64,000 nt of DNA, taken from the NCBI GenBank assembly GCA_900404475.1, contig OUQQ01000082.1, positions 1 to 64,000 on the forward strand, written 5' to 3'. The notes under the pieces were generated by a model that searched no databases, had not been told where the DNA came from, and saw only the letters and a program-made list of their open reading frames with translations. Below are positions 36,201 through 47,500 of the stretch, in pieces (the stretch's first letter is position 1; the number at the start of each line of letters is the position of its first letter). This DNA comes from Spongospora subterranea (Eukaryota; Endomyxa; Phytomyxea; Plasmodiophorida; Plasmodiophoridae). The position numbers and the translations under genes are program-made.

Positions 36201-37621
36201 ACTCCTTCTTCTCCATTGGCACTGTTCAGCATTCGGAGTATCACTTCTGACAAGCAGAAGTCAAACTTGCCCTCAGCGACTGTCAAAATTAATCCAACAA
36301 GTCCATCATGCTCCATTTGATGGGACCCGTCAATGTAAGGAAGCCGCTTATGCCCACCGAAGAGGATGCGACGCACCACAGTGTCGAGGTTGTTGGACGT
36401 TGCATTTTTTCTGAACGCCACCTGTTCGAGGTAGACATGGAACAGGCGCTGAATGCAGGAAAGAGCGATCAAACGCGACTCAAAATCCTCGTAAAAAACG
36501 ATCAGCGACTCTAAAAGGACACCAAAATTTGTAATGAAATGCTCCGGTTCACAAACGCATAAAATAACCGTCATTAAGGGATATGCCAATGAGCGATGCT
36601 TCGGTTTTCTCGCCCAACGTCGCACGGATACGTAAATCTGGGTCATGAGCGCGTACCATGACGTGAGATTAACCGAAGCAGTGGTCGGCTGTACCGCAAT
36701 GGGGTAGATGATGCATGCCAATGTTTCGGCTAGCGCATCCTTGACCATTGGCTTTCCAGAAATCGTCTCGAACGTGCGAAACAACGACATGATGAATCTC
36801 ATAGCGCCTTCGACGGCAGCGTCCGAATCGAGACGCAGATCTAATGAACGCAGGCCGCGTAAATAATAAACGGCTACGGTCGGGCTCTCTTTCATGATCC
36901 CGTCTGAAAACAACTTGGATATTCCGGCGAGATGGAACGGCGACATTCTTCCAAGCAAAATGGACCACAGATCGAACAGATATTCTCTGATTGTCCCTGA
37001 CGGCAGCGATTGAGTACTTGGACAGGACGACCCGAAAAACTGCAACGCGATTTGAGAGACAGACCGGCTAGCGGCGTCGAGTTTAGCGGCGCGAGCCGCG
37101 TGTCGTCGGAAATATTCCATACTTGCGGATTCGATCACATCTGTGAAATTTCCTGGAATTGTAGCACCATCATAACATGATAGCGCAGCGATACAGGTTT
37201 CGACGAAGACGATATCGACGGTGACATGACGCTTATCATAGCCATGATCCCCAGGGATAGCAGTGTCCTGAGCGGGACTAGCTGGTGTATGGGTTCCGTA
37301 TTCGGTCATCAAACGCAAGTGTTTAGTACTTCGCCAGGCCATTAATTCGATTAGGACTCGATTCAAGCAGTATTGGCAATATCGTGCAAATGCCTGGAAT
37401 ACACGATCGATCGCTGTGTCAGGATAGAACGCGACGGCTTCCGACTCGCTTTGCGCGCACAGAAGCTGCAAACGGTCAGCACTAGCCAGTTCGAATTCGC
37501 TCATCAGGAAGCCTGCCACCAGCCCGCAAGCGCAGTGCACAGGCTGCTGTGGAGGTGGCTGAGATCGGCTTCGTGGTACATGTCCCCGACGAGGAGATGA
37601 ACTCCTTCCCGCCACCGCCAT
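30259..37621 (-). CDS. Furry / Tao3 / Mor2 cell morphogenesis protein
   Basis: Large HEAT-like scaffold of the NDR kinase (RAM/MOR) pathway controlling polarised growth. Main coding blocks: 37621-35796, 35749 to about 34095, about 33950-33476, 33420-33103 and 33146-32283 (joined by splicing), and 32286-30259. The protein is about 2,300-2,400 aa, the usual size. The first intron (35750-35795) splits an Arg codon in phase. The N-terminal region matches the family: FLMSEFELASADRLQLLC, then ELMAWRSTK, FVETCIAALSC and LTVILCVCEPEHF...RLFHVYLEQV. The C-terminal region has FLMNFVGLLPWLCEHA, followed by a Ser/Pro-rich disordered tail of about 300 residues with many RRRS-type basic/serine sites. The start Met precedes a basic Pro-rich leader. 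Some middle exon edges are approximate. Confidence 0.85.
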
Positions 37622-38339
37622 TACTCGCCCAAATGTTGAAATGGGGAATATATCCCGGAATGGGTAACGGTATTATGGGATAATGTAATATGGGACTGTA
37701 GAGGGTTACTTCATAAACAGTCAGATTACGTCACCTCTGATCACGATAATATATCACCCGATCACTTTCACAATCGCATATTGACCCAATGTCTAATGGG
37801 TCAGGTACACGATGGCGAACACGTCATGGATCGGAGTACACTTCTCATTTGCCCTTTCTTTGATGGGCATCGGGGCGAAACGTCTACGTCCTGATAAGAA
37901 GCGTCAATCCAGATATTGATGCAGATTATCGCCTATTTGACGCATCTGACCGAATTGACGTACTGATAAACGCATCTACGCCTCAAAGATCGCAATAATT
38001 TACCAGGTAACCTTTTGTAAGAAAGGAAAATTGCAACTTACAACGATCGCATGTATGTATCGTGCTCAAGAACCCGGATTTGAAGTTTGTTCCCACGAAT
38101 TTGGAACGATGAAGCCACCCGTATTGGTTGAAGAATCTGCGTATATTCAATAGGTTTAACATATAATTATCGCCCTGCTTCCGGCACATCTGTTTGTTTT
38201 GCTACCAAATCAAACACCAAAATCAAATATTTTCTCAACATCAACCTTCGCAGGAAGGTCATAAATTGACAATTCCATTTAGTGTGTCTCGTTGGTGGAA
38301 GAGCCAGTTCCCATATATTATGTGTATTTTTTAGCGTTC
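37622..38339. other. Intergenic, Furry 5' flank and WD40 3' flank
   Basis: Both neighbours are on the minus strand. I see no supported gene. A 68-codon minus frame at 37983-38189 has no recognisable content. Around 37880-37985 a loose series of TGACGCATCT / ACGCATCT-like words recurs, possibly upstream binding sites for the Furry promoter. Confidence 0.35.
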
Positions 38340-40265
38340 CTATATAAGTCTAATCGCGTCGGAATCGGTTTTCAGAATATCAAGTGGCTGAAGATTCAGA
38401 TCAATTTCGGCTTGCTCCTCATAGATCCATTCTGGCAACGGAAAGATTGTGATGCCGCCTTGTTCTGAACCGATGCAAACTTGCCTTGCGACTGGATCCA
38501 GCAGTAGGCATCTCGGCTGATCGCGATGCGTGAACCGTTTTTGTACAGCCTGCTTGACGTAATCCCAGATCAGAATCTCGCCATCAAACGAGCACGATAC
38601 CAGCGAACCACATTCCGAGATGAATACAAGGTCACGAACAACATCTACATGCTCCTCAAAAACCCATAAACACTGTCGATAGAACCCGTCCCAAATTCGG
38701 ATCGTGCGATCTTCCGATCCCGAAAAGACGATGTTCGCATCGAACGCCAAACATGTGACAGCATTTGTGTGCCCAATCAGAGTACCACGTGGTTCATAGG
38801 AATCTAGATCCCATATATGGATTAAGTTATCATTTCCGCCTGCGAAGATGGCTCCTGAAGATGGATTGTAGGCGACGACGATGATCTCTGACGTTCTCGA
38901 AGTGCCCCGGTGCAACTCCCGTTCCACACACGGATTGATGGTTTTTCTCTTGGAGATGTCCCAAACTAGAACGCGCCCGTCGTACCCGGAGCTGATCAGA
39001 AAGTCACGACGACGAGTCACCGCAATCGCCAGCGTCGATACTGTGTTCGTATGCGCCTTCATGACGAGAACGCTTCCGGTATCCACATTCCACAGATGGA
39101 TCTGGCCATTATCAAGACCGGTGAATAACAGGTTGGATTCGGGAACTTGAGAAAAACTACTGATCTCGGATTCTTCCTCTTTGAGCACAGCGATGCAGAC
39201 CATGGCGCCATTCCAGCACCGTACCGTGTTATCCAATGAGGCCGAACATAATATTCGATCATGATCATAGACCATCCCGACAATGGCGCCACTGTGTCCC
39301 GTGCACTCTTTGGAGTGCACTTCTCGCTGGACGCGCCAGACTTCGATGCATTCCGGGGCGCCAACCACCAGCAGGTCGGAACCGTGCAAGGTAATCTGAT
39401 GTAACTCACCCCGACGTAATCGCTGTACCTTCAGACATTTCTCCAAAAACACGTTCCAGATTTGAAGATATCCCATCGCATCCACCAGATTGAGTTCTTG
39501 GCGTTTTACATCCCAGGCAACACCGGTATACCTGCAGCGATTTGGATTTTCGACGGCGAAGAAACCGGTTCCGTTTACGGCGTCATGGACTTGAACTGTA
39601 AAATCGAACGACAGAGTCACCACAAAATTCTCCTGAGGGACCACGATGATATCCGATATTCCACGATCGTGTATAGTTTGACGACGTAGAGCCTTCAAAC
39701 GCCCCGAAGACGTTGCAGAATACGTCGAGACAACACCCCGTCCATCGCCCAGAAATATAGTCGTGGGGTCGCCGAGCTTCACGAACACCGCCAGAACCCA
39801 ATCCCCGAAATCAGATACGACTTGCAGACAGACGAAGAAAGGGTATAACGCCACGCCTCGAGCATCATCACGTCGCCAAACCCGCAAGGTCTTATCGGTA
39901 CTTGCAGTTAACAGTGTTCCTTGCGAGAACTCGATACTGGTGATGGTTCCGTTGTGACCAATCAAGCTTTGAATGCCGGCTCGATCGGCGTCAGGAACAA
40001 AGGGATCCCACACTCGGATGGTGCGGTCTGCGCTTCCCGAAAATAAAAGCTCAACATTGGGGGCAATCTCGGCGCAGCGCAGGCAATAGATTCGACCTTT
40101 ATGTCCAGATAGAAGTCTAAGCTGGACGAGGGCTGTTTGCGAGTAGGTTTTCTTTGACTTCCATATGATGATAGCGCCCGTGCTCATTCCGGCAATCAGA
40201 GTATTGTGCTGTTCGATCAGGACGTGACATGTTAGAGATACCTGGAAGAAGACCATACTTAGCAA
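38340..40265 (-). CDS. WD40 repeat protein, about 640 aa, probably two beta-propellers
   Basis: Scaffold of unknown pathway. At least ten WD-type blades can be read, with classic GH...D...W(D/N) endings: GHKGRIYCLR...ADRTIRVWD, GHNGTITSIEF...TDKTLRVWR, GHSGAIVGM...LDNTVRCW, LDNGQIHLWN, YDGRVLVWD, NDNLIHIWD, GHTNAVTCLAF...EDRTIRIWD and FDGEILIWD. No F-box, LisH or other extra domain is visible, so it cannot be assigned to a named orthologue. The 1.9-kb body is a single exon. The Met at 40265 sits just upstream of a possible splice acceptor (CTTCCAG then GTATCT), so a further 5' exon beyond 40270 is possible. Confidence 0.85.
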   Translation of the reverse strand: MLSMVFFQVSLTCHVLIEQHNTLIAGMSTGAIIIWKSKKTYSQTALVQLRLLSGHKGRIYCLRCAEIAPNVELLFSGSADRTIRVWDPFVPDADRAGIQSLIGHNGTITSIEFSQGTLLTASTDKTLRVWRRDDARGVALYPFFVCLQVVSDFGDWVLAVFVKLGDPTTIFLGDGRGVVSTYSATSSGRLKALRRQTIHDRGISDIIVVPQENFVVTLSFDFTVQVHDAVNGTGFFAVENPNRCRYTGVAWDVKRQELNLVDAMGYLQIWNVFLEKCLKVQRLRRGELHQITLHGSDLLVVGAPECIEVWRVQREVHSKECTGHSGAIVGMVYDHDRILCSASLDNTVRCWNGAMVCIAVLKEEESEISSFSQVPESNLLFTGLDNGQIHLWNVDTGSVLVMKAHTNTVSTLAIAVTRRRDFLISSGYDGRVLVWDISKRKTINPCVERELHRGTSRTSEIIVVAYNPSSGAIFAGGNDNLIHIWDLDSYEPRGTLIGHTNAVTCLAFDANIVFSGSEDRTIRIWDGFYRQCLWVFEEHVDVVRDLVFISECGSLVSCSFDGEILIWDYVKQAVQKRFTHRDQPRCLLLDPVARQVCIGSEQGGITIFPLPEWIYEEQAEIDLNLQPLDILKTDSDAIRLI

Positions 40266-41300
40266 TGATGATCACACTACTGAGGAATAAAGTATGATGA
40301 ATGAGATAAACAGCACGTGTGACATTTCGTGAATGAACAGGTGGTCATTTACGGTTTTGTGACGATCGTCCATTAGTTCATCAGAGAATGTTTTCCTACG
40401 CTTTCATTACTCGCTGTCAACCATAATCCTCATCAAGCGAATTCTCACTACTTTCACAACGGCCCCAACTGTTGTGTGTTACCGACTGACAAACGCAGCC
40501 GACTCAACTAACATTGGACCGACACCGTAACGTGGCACGAGTAGCGCCATCAATGTTCCATAGTCGACGTGAGTGTAACGTCATAAAACCAATTGTCCCA
40601 GTCACGATTAACGGAAATGGAGGAGGGACGGTTCCTTTTGTGATTGGCTAACCGCTGGGGTCTTTGTCCCCGGGGCGTGATTAGTGAGATGGGTGGTCGT
40701 GAACGATTGAACATGGGATATGTTCAGGGTCAACTCCATAAACAAGAAAACCTTTCCCTCTCTAATCTGGACCCGACAGGACCAAGTCACTTGACACTAA
40801 GGTACTGCTATTTGATCACTCTTTTACGGGGCGTTTTGTTCCATTGAAATGGTATGTATTCTGTAAAGACCGGGATGGCAATTATGTGAACAATTAGCCG
40901 ACACATTTTCAAGCAACCATAAAACCGCATTGTGGTGAAAAAGCTAATTAACCTTAACGAAATTATACCAAATTTGTCGATCTACGACTGAAAAAATTTC
41001 TGTGTTCAACGTTGCAATTGATTTTTTCTTTTCATTGAAGGTATCGCATTGAAATAAGGAAGCGATATTATGCGGAAGTCAATCATATTGAACGCATTCG
41101 GAGCGAGTTAATCGAATCGTGCCGATATGATAGAAGTCATTCCCCAAGGACTCTTTTCCTTGCATGTGATCACCTCAGCTTTCCATTCCTGTCCACTGGA
41201 GATCAAATCATTTCAGGCAGTTTCCTGTTTCTGCTGTGTTGACCGCATTCAAGAAAACAGTCATGAAAGTGTAAATTTCCCCCGAAACCCTAACTCATTA
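40266..41300. other. Intergenic, no supported gene
   Basis: 5' flank of the WD40 gene. Short frames only, none with a recognisable domain. The composition becomes AT-rich towards the repeat that follows. Confidence 0.4.
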
Positions 41301-41307
41301 TTAAAAC

Positions 41308-41985
41308 GAAATTTCCAAGGAAATTCAAAGTATATTCCCAACAAAATTCAACGCAATTCAGTCAATTTGATCGTTGACCGTTTAATTTTGAAATCCCGAA
41401 TCTGTTTTGTCAATTCCTCGAATTCTTCGTCTAGAACATTGGCGAAGAAAAAACAAGTGAGATGCAACGTTCAAGAGCATTCCTTTCACGGTCGAGACAG
41501 AGAAGGTAAATTTTACTTCTTGTTGTTTATTTTTATTTTACTTGAAACAACTTCTCAGATGATTGAGAGGAATCCAAAGAGTGGGAGACAGTTAGTTGTA
41601 TCGGAATTTGTGTCAAATGCGGAACATTCAAAACTGTCGGAAAATGAGGGACAACAGGTGAAGAAACAACATATAAGAGAAAGGAAGAAATATGGAGCNN
41701 NNNNNNNNGACATATACAGGAAAAAAAAAGAACTAAAAGAAAGGCAGAGAAGTTTGAAAAAACTCGGACGAGTATGAAAATTGTGGAATACAAACCACGC
41801 CCTCGACATTCCAACAAAGACGACAAATACGAGGAATTGACAAAACGGATTCGGGATTTGGAGATTAAACGGTCCAAGATAAAATTGAGTAAATTGCGTT
41901 GAAATTAAGTGGGAACGTTCTTATTGGGAGTGTTTTGAGAATATACTTTGGGAGTTTTGGTGGAAATGTACTTTGGGACTACCGA
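41308..41985. repeat. Imperfect inverted repeat, two head-to-head copies, with small gap
   Basis: The left arm (about 41308-41432) matches the reverse complement of the right arm (about 41806-41985), clearly similar over about 95 bp and with insertions beyond. Read outward, both arms end the same short peptide: EELTKQIRDFKIKRSTIKL on the minus strand at the left, EELTKRIRDLEIKRSKIKL on the plus strand at the right, each followed by an xxLR stop. They look like two diverged copies of the 3' end of one repeated ORF. Ten N lie in the spacer. Confidence 0.6.
41559..41777 (+). CDS. Hypothetical Lys/Glu-rich ORF fragment within an inverted repeat
   Basis: An open frame (starting MIERNPKSGR, containing KKQHIRERKK and KKKELKERQRSLKK) crosses the 10-N gap. 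It is highly charged and probably coiled coil. It lies between two inverted repeat arms and is more likely a repeat-family fragment than a cellular gene. Confidence 0.2.
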   Translation: MIERNPKSGRQLVVSEFVSNAEHSKLSENEGQQVKKQHIRERKKYGXXXXDIYRKKKELKERQRSLKKLGRV

Positions 41986-42167
41986 CAAATGTCAATTTTT
42001 GAAATCAGGATTGCCATTGCCGATTCGAGAATCGTTTCGCCCATTTTCACGTCACGCCGGGATAGAATTCAGGTCTGACGGCACACTCTCTATCTGGCAA
42101 ACGAACAATGCATTTTTTAAATCCATTTAATTTAATCTGAATGTTCATCACGTTTATGATGGGGATT

Positions 42168-42638
42168 TCACGCCTCTGGTGCCAAGGTGACGTTGGCGCT
42201 GACGGACGAGCTCATGAAGAATGTTACCATGGTGCCGATGAACCAGACGAAATCGAAGACAACGAGCGACATGAGCGAGACGAGCGAGATCGCGCCGGTC
42301 GTCAGGCAGATTCGGTGCTGCAGGGAATCCAGCGGGAACTGTTCCGACGTCAGCCCCAACGCGATACTGGTTACGAGCCAGGCCAGGATCAGCGACAGCG
42401 ATCGCTTCATGTCGCCACCGAAGAAGCGGTTCATCGAGGGGAACTGGTGCCGCTGCTGCATCACCAACTGAGTTAGAGAACGGCTAAGAATGGCGCCTCG
42501 ACTGTTGATGGTGTATAATGTGTTATGGGCAATTGATCTCGGATGAAGGAATTCGGCCGGATTCAACCAGAAATACCGCCACCCGAAATTGTATCCAATC
42601 ACCGCTGTTGTTGAAACTCGCCCAAGGCCACGAGACAA
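42168..42638 (-). CDS. Small multi-spanning membrane protein, unknown
   Basis: A 156-codon frame. Three hydrophobic segments occur near the C-terminus: SLSLILAWLVTSIALGLTS, CLTTGAISLVSLMSLVVFDF and FIGTMVTFFMSSSV. An internal Met (MNRFFGGDMKR) just before the first helix is an alternative start and would give about 90 aa. No family is recognised. It follows the Rtr1 gene on the same strand. Confidence 0.45.
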   Translation of the reverse strand: MSRGLGRVSTTAVIGYNFGWRYFWLNPAEFLHPRSIAHNTLYTINSRGAILSRSLTQLVMQQRHQFPSMNRFFGGDMKRSLSLILAWLVTSIALGLTSEQFPLDSLQHRICLTTGAISLVSLMSLVVFDFVWFIGTMVTFFMSSSVSANVTLAPEA

Positions 42639-43207
42639 TCACGAAAACAGGAATTTGAGGTAATAAATATGTATTGATTAGGTTGGACGTTGGAAACATA
42701 CACGAGATTATGGGTGTCGTGATGGATGGCGATAATGAATAAACCGTTTTTCGGAGTTACAGTAGTAGATAGCGACTATGAGTCATTGACGAAGCCTTTC
42801 CAGAAAGCACTCCGACAAACATTCGATATGGTGAATCGTGAAACTCGTCAACGACAACAGGCCTGTACGAACGAGCTAAACAGGAAGAAAAGCAAGTTTG
42901 GGCGACAAGACGACGTACTTGGGAGACATTGATCATTACGGTGATCACATTCTCTGTCGCTGCATAGATCCGACCCGTCTTCATTGTCGAAATGTCGACG
43001 CAATCTGATACATCACAATCAATAACCCAAATACTTCGGAACGCCTCTGCAAATGTTGAAAATCATCATGGAGTTGGAAACAAGAAACGGCGCTAAAACG
43101 TTCTTATTGACGAGAAACACAACAAAACTGACGTAGTACAGCGATAGGGGTATTAGGTTCAATGGCATAAATTAGTGTGCGATGGTAAACGCGAAACAAT
43201 TTTGAAC

Positions 43208-44326
43208 TCACGATAATACAATGGCGCATTGAACAGCGATCCAATCCTCATCTGTTAGGAAATCGAGATCACCTACATTAAGGTAATGAACCAGGTTAGT
43301 CAGGCGCCGATCGAGAAACGGATCCCATTCGCTAGGGACAAAGTGCTTCCGTAATTCCACGTCGTGATCATCCTGCGTCGAGCGCGTCTTGCACCATTCG
43401 GATACGATCAGGAACAGCCTAGCGAACTCGGACAACTGCTCGACCCGATCGCGTATCGCCACGCGACACGGATTGGGACGCACAACCTCGACCTCAACAG
43501 ATTCGTCCTGTTCATCGTGTCCGTCTAATTGGCGTCGTGCCACTCGCCCGAGTTCGAACAGCATATCGGCAAACGAAGAGTCTTCATTCGGTTTACTGAC
43601 GACTTTAGCGCGAACTGAGGCGTCATCACGAACAGAGGAAACGTCGTCGAGAAGGCGGTATTGTATATGAAGATCGCTGAGCGAGGCTGTGTATCGGGCG
43701 CTGTGTTCAGCACAATCCAGACAGCAGAAATCGGTGACAGCGGATGGACGAACGACCTGACGAGCGGCGAGATTAATGCGGTATTTAGGAAGGTGATCAT
43801 CGGGAGGAAGATGTTTATTGCACGTTGGGAAACCACAGCGGCGCGAATGAGCACGTTCATTAACAACCGCCTCATATTCGGATGGGCGAATTACACGAGC
43901 CTGCGATCATTTCATCAAACTGAACAGGGAAATAAAAAAACACGAAAAGCGACGAAACAAACAATATTGGAAGAACTAAAACGGACTCTATTGATCAATA
44001 TCAATGTCCATTAGTTAGTTTCTGTCAAAACAACTGAAATATATATAAAGAGAACAGTCAATTTGACAAAAAAACCGACAAAATTCGTTACGACTGAACT
44101 TGCCATTCGGTTTATGATACAGATTGCCAATTAACGTAACGATATTGACGTGAATAAAGTGGGAACTGGAATCACTGACCGCTTTGCGCATATCAGTTTG
44201 TGTAACGTGATCAGCGAGAAAACGATCTTGGACCGATATCACAAACCCAGCAAGGTATCGCAGACGCCTCTCTTTGCTGGCGTCGCCATCACCGATGTCG
44301 CCGACATTCACGGCATCGGTTGTCAT
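43208..44326 (-). CDS. Rtr1 / RPAP2 RNA polymerase II CTD phosphatase family protein
   Basis: Family members associate with RNA polymerase II, dephosphorylate Ser5 (and Tyr1) of the CTD and help pol II nuclear import. The N-terminal exon (from 44326) reads MTTDAVNVGD then a helix with VQDRFLADHVTQTDMRKAV. After an intron the second block has the zinc-binding core: EAVVNERAHSRRCGFPTC (C-x4-C), then KYRINLAARQV and FCCLDCAEHSARY (C-x3-C), then the LSDLHIQYRLL helix. These match the family order, including the Glu-Arg before the first Cys pair. The C-terminal part (WCKTRST..., LDRRLTNLVHYL) is less conserved. The 3' end is uncertain: a GT donor near 43208 suggests one more exon downstream. Confidence 0.82.
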
Positions 44327-44558
44327 TTGCGCAATTAAGAACAGCACAAAATCGGCGCACTTTTGCTCAGAAAAATCGCAAAAAAAAACTGAGCGGTTAT
44401 TGAAAACATGCAATTTTGGTTATCACTTTTATATACAAAAACATCGGAACGAACGAGCCGATCAGAAGAGATAATCACTGAGAGGTTCGCCAATCCGACT
44501 GGTGGGCAACACGTTCATAAAACATATCATCTTTTGATGTGCGGCTTTGGAACAGGAA

Positions 44559-47500
44559 TCAGGAAGGCATAAACATATCATGATCAGTGATCTCATTAAC
44601 TAATGCGATCACAGTCGTATGGCAAACCGACAATATGCCCATTGTTTCTTCGAGGAGTTGGAATTGCGCCAATGCGTCTTGAGAGTTTGCCTGAAACAGA
44701 CTCAGACACTAGACCAATATAAATCTGAAGAAAAATGGACCAAAGGAAAAGACAAAGAAATACAACTGGAAATAAAGAAAAGGCGATATAAGGTTCGAAA
44801 ACATATGACAAAAGATTGATGTACTTTAGGGTGAGAAATCCACTGCAGACCACCTCGTACGAATCGGATTACTGATATGCCAGAAACGTGAATATACTGA
44901 ATAGGCAAACTGAAAGAAGCATGTCAGCAAATTCATCATGTGGCTACACAGGTTCACATTCTTATGAAAAGAATCTGGCACGAATCGGAACCGTAAAAGG
45001 TAAGTACGGGCTAATATAGAAAGCGATGGTGCAACAAGTGGTATTAGCGCCGCTGCACGAAATGGGCACGATACCGAGGGCAGAAACCATCGGTTGGTTG
45101 GGACGTAATGACACGCTGGCAACTGGGAAATATATATATAAAAAAATAGATGTGATTGTATGATGAAAACAGCGTTGAGGATGTTAGTACCTGGAGTATC
45201 GAAAGAGATCGTTCCTTCACTGATTGTTTTAATTGATCAGTGACCCAACGGCTAATTGTAACGCCGGTTGCCATCATCCATCGAACTAAATTAACAAAAA
45301 CACTCGACGGGTCAGAAACAAACAGACCTTTAAACTACAATAATGGAAGATAAAACATCGGGGACTTGCCGACCTCAAACAACACGATGAACAAAAAATG
45401 CATGACCATGTCTAAGTACCTTCGACATGAAAACACGCGCTAGGGTCAATATCGGTATCGTAATACACACTGAACGACTGATGGCGATCGGCGCCGTCAA
45501 CGAACCCGGCATCGAAGGGGATGAAGCTGCCAAGCAGGATCGGCCGATTGCGTCTGCCAATACCTAAATCCGCCAGCGACTTGCCGAACAACGATTCGAG
45601 ACAGTTTCCAAGTCGCTGGCTATGAGAGACATGTTCCTCCATCGTTAACGGCGGGACAATGGCGAACCTAAATAGCAGAAAATACATGTTTGAAAAGATT
45701 TTTGCGGATAAGAAATAAACGGACTGGCTTCGTCGACATGAGCAAGCGCAAGGTGCAAAAAAAAAGACAATGAAAAACACGAAGTACGTAATGATATGGT
45801 AAAAGTATTGAAGAACAAAATGGAAGTTTACCGAATACGGCGATATTTGAGGCTTGGTCCAGCCATATTGTCTTGATGGCCAGCTGTGAGCTGATCAGCG
45901 TAGTTCCAATTGAACGGCGTATCATAATTGGCACGTATCATGCCGTCGGTTGGTACCAGTGACGAACTCGTATCGCTCCACAAAAAATACCGATATGGGA
46001 ACGCTGCCTACATAGTTTAGAAAAAGTCGAAAGTCAAAGCCGGATACCTTACTTGTTCTTGCGGATCCCATTGCGAGTCTGTTGAGACATTACCATGACG
46101 AAAATACCGATGAACCTATGAACAATAAGTCCGACGACAGTGTTTCAGTAACGCTCAGTTTCATGCTAAATATTGAACCATGGAGACGCGAAAACCATGA
46201 TTGCTGAAAACTGCTGGGCATAAAGAGAAACAACCGAGGAGAATAAACCTGTATATTGTCAGCCTGTCGGTCGAGCAATATCTGATGGTGATCGCGACCG
46301 AGACTCAGTTGGAACTTCACCGTCTGCTGAGAAGGAGAAAACTCATCGCTACGCAGCAGCGCTGAAGATGACACCATGAGCTGAAAATCGTTTGTTAGAC
46401 GCTGAGTTATTAGTTCCGATACAAGGTTTTCAGCCCTGAAATTGTGAAATCAGCGTAGAAATTGAGGGTGTCGAGTCCCCACCTGTCATGATAACGATGG
46501 TCGTTGGGAATTAACGACAGTGTATGAACAGTGTTGCGGAATTCGTTCTGGAGTTCGTCAGGTGAGGGAAAATAGTCGGTGGTTAGGGGCAGGATTGCTG
46601 GCATACATAATGACCTCATATTCAACTGCGTCAGAGGAGCATCTACCAGAGAGGTATTTCCAAGATCATTATTCACGAAAACCGACCAACAGCTAATGCA
46701 AACCTGTTTTAGGAAACAAATGCACCCAGCGACGGCGATTGTTGGCGATTTTGATGACAGGTATCTACATATAGTTTAAAATTCTGCTTTACTGAAGCAA
46801 CAAAAACAAGAAAAAAAAACAAGGTTAGAAAGCCTACAACCGGCAACTTTTTCGGTAAAACGTGTTCATTTTAGAAGTCATGATCATGACGTACATGAGC
46901 ACTGAAGGGATTCTGCTCCGTTGCATGAAATACTTGATATTGCGTTGAGGATGCAATATGAGACGAATTGCCACAATCATTAAGCGACCCAGGCAACGCT
47001 AAGCTATCCATCGAGGTCGATTCAACCAAGATTGAACGGCCGTTCGCCTCTTGACCTGGCGCCACATGAAAGAGCGTCTGCTGGCGACGGCCCGCTACAA
47101 ATGCATGAGTGCATGGCCCATATTAAATGGTGTCGAAAGTTCTGAGTCTCAATAGCAAAAAATATTGATGACGCAATGAGCACAACTAGAACAATAAAGC
47201 AGTTACATACTGCGATCGGAGTTTTCGATCGATGTCGATAAACGGATCTTGTGCATGGACATGGACGAAGCTGGAGAATATGGGGATGATGTAGGGGATG
47301 CCCAACGACGCGGAATCATATCACCAGGTGATTCCCCAGCAGATATTGAGTTGTCCTGAAATAAACGATTAGTGAAACGGCGTAGTAAGGCGACGACGAC
47401 GATACCTTGCTGGCGTTGAACTGTAATGCAGAAAGAGACAGTGTTTTAACTAAAGGGGACGGAAGGAAGACCGACTCCGACCGCTCCACTAATTGCTTAG

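Noticed and set aside
43525..43875. Membrane receptor-like frame on the minus strand (MRRLLMNVLIRAAVV...)
   Set aside because: It is the alternate frame of the Rtr1 zinc-binding exon, which matches its family clearly.
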